From: Pleurotus ostreatus/Saccharomyces cerevisiae fusant
Taxonomy: Eukaryota > Opisthokonta
Direction of reading: 5' to 3'
Assembly (NCBI GenBank): GCA_024196135.1
Contig: JAMQCK010001168.1
Coordinates: forward strand, 1 to 11,249
DNA length: 11,249 nt
The stretch's first letter is position 1, and each line of letters starts with the position of its first letter. Below are positions 6,582 through 11,249 of the stretch, piece after piece. The translations under genes were made by a program, and so were the position numbers. Below the pieces are notes generated by a model that saw nothing but the letters and a program-made list of their open reading frames with translations, was not told where the DNA came from and searched no databases.

Positions 6582-9472
6582 TCAGACAGCGAAGCCGAAG
6601 TCTCCGCTATAGTTCGACCGGCCTGCGGTCGAGTTGCTGTCGTCGAAGGGGTTGGGGTTGGGGTCTGGGCTCGAGCGCGTGAGGTTCTGTGGGTACAGAG
6701 GCCTGCGGTTGGCATCGAGCACGGGCGCCCAAAAGGGGTCGTCCGAGACAGACGGGGCAGTCGGCGACCGAGACGACTTCGAGTAGTTCGAGTACACAGA
6801 CGGCGACGCGGGCGGCGCGCCGTTGCTATTGCGGTCGTGCGGCGCCGTGCTGGACGTCGGGCGCGACTCGGGCACGATCAGCTCGGTCTGGCGGCGCGGG
6901 CCCATGTTCCACTGCGCATGCGCCTGCGTGGGGTCGATGTTCTGCACGCCGGAGAGGTGCAGGAGGTCGAGGCGCGGCGAAGGCGCGGGGAGCGAGGGTG
7001 GGCGCCTATCCTCGGGCGACTTGAACGGGTCCTCGGCATCGCGCGGGGAGAGGAAGGGGTTCTGCGCCTGCGAGGTGCTCGGCTGAGGTGGGACGGCGGC
7101 GAGGAGGTTCAGCTGCGGCTTTGGCTTGGTGGACAGGACCTGCTGCAGTTTGCCCTTCAGGCCTTGCGGCGCAGGAGGAGCGGGCGGGGTGAACTGGGCC
7201 GAAGGGGCAGGCGAGGACTTGGCAGGGGACGCGTTCGCCCTTGCTGGGGACGCTGGCGGAGGCGGCAGAGGCGTGATGGGCGGAGGACCCGGCGGCGACA
7301 CCGAGCGCAGCGCAGGTGACGCGCGACCCGGTCCCGGCGAGCCCATCGGCGACGCCGTGATCGCCCGCGGCGGCGCCATATCCGAAAACCTCCTCTCATC
7401 CACGCTCGGGCTCGTATTCGCAGGCGGCACATACGGAATCACCAGCGGCTCGCCCACATACCCGCGCCCACTCGCGCCCGACCGCGAGCTATACGGGCTA
7501 TCGCCGCGCAGGAAGTTCGGGATCTCCTCCATCTGCGGGTTCGAGCTGGAGCTGGTGCCGCTGCCGGACGAGTTGGACGAGCTGTAGGACTCGGTGCGCG
7601 TGTGGTCGTTGTCGTAGCCGATGGCGCGGCCGAGGACCCCGCCGGCGGCGAGGCCGCCTCCGTTGCCCCAGGAGGAGGTGCGGGCGTGCGTGTAGCCGGC
7701 GCGCCGGCGGCGGCGGAGGGCGTAGAGGAGGGCGAGGGCGACGATGATGAGGACGGCGACGCCTCCTGCGACGCCGCCGGCGATGGCGGCGGTCTTCTGG
7801 GAGGAGGTCGAGCTGCATTGAGGGTCAGAACAAATCCGTGACTATTGGGTTCTTGGGTAGCTCACCTAGGGGAAGACGAAGACGAGTCCGAGGGGGCAGG
7901 GTCGATAGAACAAGTGGAACCAGTCGGGTCCGCGCCCGCAGCGCCGCCGATGCTGAAGGTTGTCTCTGCTTCGCGGTCATCGCTGCTGCTGTCGGAGGTC
8001 GTGGAAGCGTCGTTGGTGGAGTCGTTGCCATTGTCGTTGCCATTGCCATTACCGTTGCCATTGCCATTGTTGTTATTGCCGTTATCACCTTGTCTCTGGC
8101 CGTCGCTAGAGTTGCTGGGGGAGAAGTCAGCCTCGACGGGACGTCCAGTACAGAACCAACTTGCCCATTGCCACCCTGCCGCGCGCCGTCAGGCGGCTGC
8201 GTAGCATTGGGGTCCGCCGCAGAGTCCGTAGCCGTCTGATCCCCAGGAGGGATCCGACGCTCGCCGTCCTCCGCACTGGTCGTCGGCTGGCCATCCGCTG
8301 CACCGTCCGTCGCACTCGCACCGTCGCCACCCTCCGTCGCGGTAGGCGGGATGCGACGCTCTCCATCCCCTGCGCTGGTCGTGATGTCTCCAGTCACGCT
8401 GTTGATGTCGCTAGGCGGGATGCGGCGGTCGCCGTCGTCCGTGGACGTGGGCTCGGGAGAGGAGGTAAAGCCTGCGTCGGTGGAGGTGGGGTCTGGAGAG
8501 GACGTGAACCCTCCATCAGAGGATGAGAATCCCGCATCGGTGGACGATGCGCAGGGGATGACGTGAAGGACGCGCCCGCATCGGAGCTGGATGGAGCGGC
8601 GGGGTCAGAGGAGAAGCTCGCTGCATCAGAGGGGACGCCAGCTGCATCAGAGGGAGTGACGGCTGGATCTGACGAGGTAGCTGCAGGGTCTGACGGGGCT
8701 GCGGGGGACGACGAGGCCGCTGGATCGGACGAAGCTGCAGGGGACGACGAAGCTGCTGGTACTGAAGGTACAGCAGAATCTGAAGGTGCTCCTGAGTCTG
8801 ACGGGGCAGAGTCCGAGGCGCCGGCTGACCAGCTAGCGTCCGTACATGAACTGCCGCTGAAGCCAGAGTCTGTCTGAGTGGCCGAGAACGCAGAGTCTGT
8901 GACGGTCGAGGCCGATTGCGCCGCGGAAACCTGGTCTGTGTACGTGGAGACGGAGGCCGCGGAGACTGCGGGGCTGGAGGAAGCGCTATCTGACGACGCA
9001 GACGCGCTATCTGACTCTGCGACGCGGGCCGAGGGGTCGATCGAGGGAGAGGACATGGAAGGGAATGGAGATGAGCTGGCCGTGGTAGAATTTACATCGA
9101 GCGAAGGTGAAGGGGAAGAGGAAGGTTGCTCTGTGGGGGACGCTGATGAGTCTGTGGCTGTTGCAGGGGCGCCAGATGAAGCAGGGCCGTCGGGCGGCAG
9201 CGATCCAAGCGCGCCGTCTGATGCTGCTGATGGTCGTGGCATGAGCTGAGATAGCGCGGCGGGCGCAGCGCGCACGTACCTGCGTCTGAGGAGGGCTCGG
9301 GATCGCCAGAGGGCCCTGCCCCCTGCCGGGGCGCGAGCAGCTGCCGGGTGACGGGCAGCCTCATCGACCGCGCGGACTCGCCAGGCAGCGGAATCGAAGA
9401 AGAAAAGGCGGCGAGTGCCAGCAGTGTGAAGAAGAGAAGCAGGAAGCGGCCGATGCTGGAGACGACTAGCAT
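6582..9472 (-). CDS. Single-pass membrane protein with Ser-rich ectodomain and Pro-rich cytoplasmic tail (structure uncertain in the middle)
   Basis: Exons on the - strand are 9472-9280, 9226-7866 and 7812-6582, stop TGA. The introns 9279-9227 (GTACGT..CAG) and 7865-7813 (GTGAGC..TGCAG) are both 53 nt. ATG 9472 opens a signal peptide, MLVVSSIGRFLLLFFTLLAL and onward. The ectodomain is rich in Ser/Ala/Asp/Pro with SDPAA-like repeats, three DGERRIPP-type repeats and an Asn-Gly run. One TM helix (7716-7790, containing AVLIIVALALLYAL) is followed by RRRRR. The tail of about 390 residues is rich in Pro, Ser and Gly. Within the long middle exon the coding frame shifts near 8545 and again near 8150-8190. 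Each shift equals one missing base, with no canonical intron. They could be atypical introns, indels or sequence errors. With both breaks counted the protein is about 928 aa. The architecture resembles fungal Mid2/Axl2/SKG6-like surface sensors, by layout only. No enzymatic domain is seen. Confidence 0.72.
7716..7790 (-). other. Transmembrane helix of the Ser-rich membrane protein
   Basis: On the - strand, 25 uncharged residues rich in Ala, Gly, Val, Leu and Ile begin AAIAGGVAGG and end VALALLYAL. Five arginines (7701-7715) follow immediately, fixing the inside end by the positive-inside rule. The Gly-rich first half is typical of fungal single-pass surface proteins whose helices pack together. 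The helix lies in the last exon, 22 nt after the splice junction. Confidence 0.85.
8034..8096 (-). repeat. Hexanucleotide (GGCAAT/GGCAAC) repeat encoding an Asn-Gly run
   Basis: On the - strand, repeated GGC AAT/AAC codons give an NNNNGNGNGNGNGN-type run in the ectodomain just upstream of the last intron. In the other frames the same DNA would read Met-Ala-Thr or Leu-Pro repeats. The Asn-Gly frame is chosen because it continues without a stop into the GTGAGC donor and then in phase into the TM exon. Such a repeat is prone to length change between strains. Confidence 0.7.
8245..8448 (-). repeat. Three imperfect TSxxDGERRIPP repeats
   Basis: Copies on the - strand lie at 8448-8413 (TSTDDGDRRIPP), 8379-8344 (TSAGDGERRIPP) and 8280-8245 (TSAEDGERRIPP). 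They differ largely at third codon positions, for example CCG/CCT and CGC/CGG. This suggests the peptide is selected and that this frame is truly coded, although it is offset from the frames on both sides. The function of the repeat is unknown. Confidence 0.65.
8560..8800 (-). repeat. Degenerate Ser-Asp/Ala-Pro repeat region
   Basis: On the - strand this part of the ectodomain consists of short degenerate units such as SDPAASSSPAA and SDAAGVPSDAA. It is low-complexity and probably heavily O-glycosylated, as in stalks of fungal wall-spanning proteins. The repeats also create long open frames of acidic residues on the + strand, which are by-products. Confidence 0.65.
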
Positions 9473-10673
9473 CTCCGGCGCATTCTGGGGTAGAAGAAGT
9501 TGGCGCGGACCTAAGCTCGAAGGTGGGGGAAGGGTGCACAGCACAGCTCGTCGTCCGAGCCAACGACGGAAAGAGCCCCGGTCCACGGCCGTCCCTCCGC
9601 CCGTCGTCGTTATGGGCCTTGATCTCTCCCGCGTGGCCGAGGGCGCCCGCCGTCTCGGCGGTTACTCGGTCGTCACTCTTCTCACGCGCAAGGGCGACAC
9701 GACGCGCTCAGGGCCTCAGACGTGCTTGTTGACGCGTCCCTCGAGCCGGATAGATTTTCTCAAGTTCTAGCTGTGGATTGACCCGAGAAGTACGCGGGGC
9801 GTGCGCATGCGCTGGAAGGGAGCTAAAATACTTTGTGCAAGTCACAAGGATCGTCTGTCCGTTGGTCTCGGAGGGGGGCAGAGAAGCTTGTATGCGGGCG
9901 ATGGTTGAGGCGCATCTGACAGCGCGAAGACGGAGAGATGGCTGCAGGACGCCCAAGGTTTGGCCATAAAACAAATGACCATAAACGTTCATGAAGCACT
10001 TCCTAATGGGGAACAAAGCCACAGACGGCCTCAAGCCGCCGTCTCGCATCCCTCAGCGCGCAGCACAAAATGAAGGGGCGCCCAGTATCGCTGACCTACA
10101 AATTAGGCGAGTAGACAGCCGATCTCCATGCAAGCCTTGATCACTAGCGTCGCAGAGCTTGTTCTCGCGTTCCAGTCGCGCGCCACCCGGCTCATGGGCC
10201 GAGCTTGGCGTCTCTAACGTCGGTCTGTCGCCAGCCGGACACAAGCTGGCAAGCGCCGACGGAAACGCTGAGGAAGCTTATGACCGTTTGGAAGGCTCCG
10301 TCGGGCGAGTTTGCCAACCGAATACCGTCCCGAAAGTGCCGTTACCAAACATCCGACGCTGTAGCTGTCGAAATTTTCGAATGAAGTTGTTCGGTGTGAG
10401 GGTCTTCTACCTGGACAGGAGTGAGTTCGTGTACTCGTCGCCCTAGCGGAAAACACCGAGGAGAAGGAGGAGCACAGGAGGGCGGCGCGTCGTCACGCCA
10501 ACGAAACTTGAACTTCGGGGAAAGCGGTCGGCGCACGTGGACTGCGCCACGCGAGTCGTCAAGCCCGCTTTTCGCGTTCTGCCGCGCGAGTCGGCGCCTC
10601 CGTCCTTCTTGCTTCCGCCCGCCATCCCCTCTGTCCCCACCCAGCGCCGTCCCCGCCGCCGCAGACGACGACC
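9473..10673. promoter_or_regulatory. Divergent intergenic region between the membrane protein and G-alpha genes
   Basis: These 1.2 kb separate two genes transcribed away from each other and presumably hold both promoters. Open frames here are short, lack recognisable domains and lack convincing coding bias. The G-alpha side (about 10560-10673) is CT-rich and ends in the start context CGACCATGG. Visible small elements are two CCATAAA copies at 9962-9968 and 9978-9984 and a perfect inverted repeat TCGAAA-T-TTTCGA at 10368-10380. No TATA box stands out. No tRNA was found. The promoter roles are inference. Confidence 0.5.
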
Positions 10674-11249
10674 ATGGCGAAACCGCGCATCGAGCCCAAC
10701 CGCCGTCGCTCCCTCTCAGACCCGCTCGCAGCAGCCCTCCTCCCGCCAGAGAACGAGTCGCCCACGGAGCGCGCGGCCCGCCTGCGCGCCGAGAGCGACG
10801 CGAAGAAAATCAGCGACAACATCGACGAGATGCTCAGGCAGGAGCGCATGGAACGCAAGAAGTCGCGCGCCGAGGTCCACGTCCTGCTCCTTGGCCAGTC
10901 CGAGTCCGGCAAGAGCACGACGCTCAAGCGTGAGTAGCAGTCGCGCTCCTTCTCCCCCTCCCACCTCCCCTCCTCCGATCGCGCTGGCGTGTGGCGTCGC
11001 GCGCGCGAAGCTGATCAGCACGCAGCTCGCGCACGCGACGCGTCTATATGCGCGCGCCTATCCATTCACCCTGCCATGTGCTCACTCCGCCTGCGCAGAG
11101 TTCCAGCTTCTTCACTCGCCAGCCGCCTTCCACCAAGAGCGCATCGCATGGCGCGCGGTCATCTATCTCAATCTCGTGCGCTCTGTGCGTCGGTGCGTCG
11201 TGTGCTAAACTGCCTATCGCGTAAGAGTAGCACTGATAATCTACCCCTC
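10674..11249 (+). CDS. Atypical heterotrimeric G-protein alpha subunit, 5' part (partial)
   Basis: Exon 1 is 10674-10929 and exon 2 is 11099-11192. The next donor (GTGCGT at 11193) leads into an intron that appears to run off the window. Intron 1 (10930-11098) is 169 nt with donor GTGAGT, branch CTCAC and acceptor CGCAG. The visible 117 residues begin MAKPRIEPNRRRSL. A charged helix-rich segment follows (residues 31-66), then the P-loop LLLGQSESGKSTTLK (Gly74-Thr82, Lys80), then FQLLHSPAAFHQERIAWRAV and IYLNLVRSVR, which matches the start of the G-alpha helical domain. Canonical subunits have GAGESGKST; this one has GQSESGKST. It also lacks the N-terminal MG myristoylation signal and any nearby Cys for palmitoylation. 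Related divergent G-alpha paralogues are expanded in mushrooms (family knowledge). The GTPase switches lie outside the window, so activity cannot be judged. Confidence 0.85.
10930..11098 (+). other. First intron of the G-alpha gene
   Basis: This intron is 169 nt, about three times as long as any other intron in the window, and sits directly after the P-loop exon. The donor is GTGAGT, a CTCAC branch site lies near 11081-11085, and the acceptor is GCGCAG. The phase 1 join gives TLKQFQLLHS, which fits the family. The excess length may hold regulatory sequence, but I see no specific motif. Confidence 0.75.

Noticed and set aside
6540..7319. Arg-rich + strand open frame of 259 codons
   Set aside because: It is a shadow of the GC-rich, Pro-rich cytoplasmic tail on the - strand, with Arg/Gly bias typical of antisense reading and no recognisable domain.
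8563..9249. Long + strand open frames coding acidic Ala/Glu/Gly/Ser/Asp-rich peptides
   Set aside because: They are antisense to the Ser-rich repeats of the membrane protein. The repeats lack stops on both strands, and the peptides have no start context, domain or splice logic.
9612..9770. 52-codon + strand ATG open frame (MGLDLSRVAEGARRLGGYSV and onward) and a tRNA-like GTGGCCGAG in it
   Set aside because: There is no TPsiC-like GGTTCGAATC box at the right spacing, so it is not a tRNA. The short frame has no domain and overlaps the likely 5' UTR of the - strand gene.
9708..10049. 113-codon - strand ATG open frame in the divergent intergenic region
   Set aside because: No recognisable domain and no clear codon bias. 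It could be part of a transcript leader, but nothing supports a protein.
10368..10380. Inverted repeat TCGAAA-T-TTTCGA considered as a heat-shock element
   Set aside because: The spacing between GAA and TTC units does not fit the nGAAnnTTCn pattern. It is noted only as a short palindrome.

Overview
The window looks like nuclear DNA of a filamentous basidiomycete, probably an Agaricomycete. It is GC-rich, its genes are broken by many 48-53 nt introns with GT..AG ends and CTNAY branch sites, and its proteins resemble known basidiomycete families. The species cannot be named from sequence alone. I found no tRNA, rRNA, CRISPR array or intact transposon.

Layout. (1) Positions 1-366 are the 5' flank of the first gene and may hold the tail of an unrecognised upstream gene. 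(2) Positions 367-6477 on the + strand hold a complete non-reducing iterative polyketide synthase (NR-PKS). I reconstructed it as eight exons and seven short introns, giving 5760 nt of CDS and 1919 aa. Domain order is SAT-KS-AT-PT-ACP-TE. The KS, AT, PT, ACP and TE catalytic residues are all present. The SAT nucleophile motif is altered. The organisation matches basidiomycete orsellinic-acid-type synthases, but with a single ACP. (3) Positions 6478-6581 are a short convergent intergenic gap. (4) Positions 6582-9472 on the - strand encode a single-pass membrane protein: signal peptide, long Ser/Ala/Asp/Pro-rich ectodomain, one transmembrane helix, an Arg-rich stop-transfer, and a Pro-rich cytoplasmic tail. 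Two introns are clear, and two further reading-frame shifts are not explained by canonical introns. (5) Positions 9473-10673 are a 1.2 kb divergent intergenic region with no convincing gene. (6) From 10674 to the window end on the + strand is the 5' part of an atypical heterotrimeric G-protein alpha subunit gene, cut by the window edge.

The PKS probably makes a small aromatic polyketide from acyl-CoA starters and malonyl-CoA, with PT-directed cyclisation and TE release. No tailoring enzyme, transporter or pathway regulator lies beside it on the downstream side. The flanking membrane protein and G-alpha look like ordinary surface-sensing and signalling genes, so the PKS may stand alone or sit at the edge of a cluster extending upstream. 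A functional link between the three genes is not shown by the sequence.
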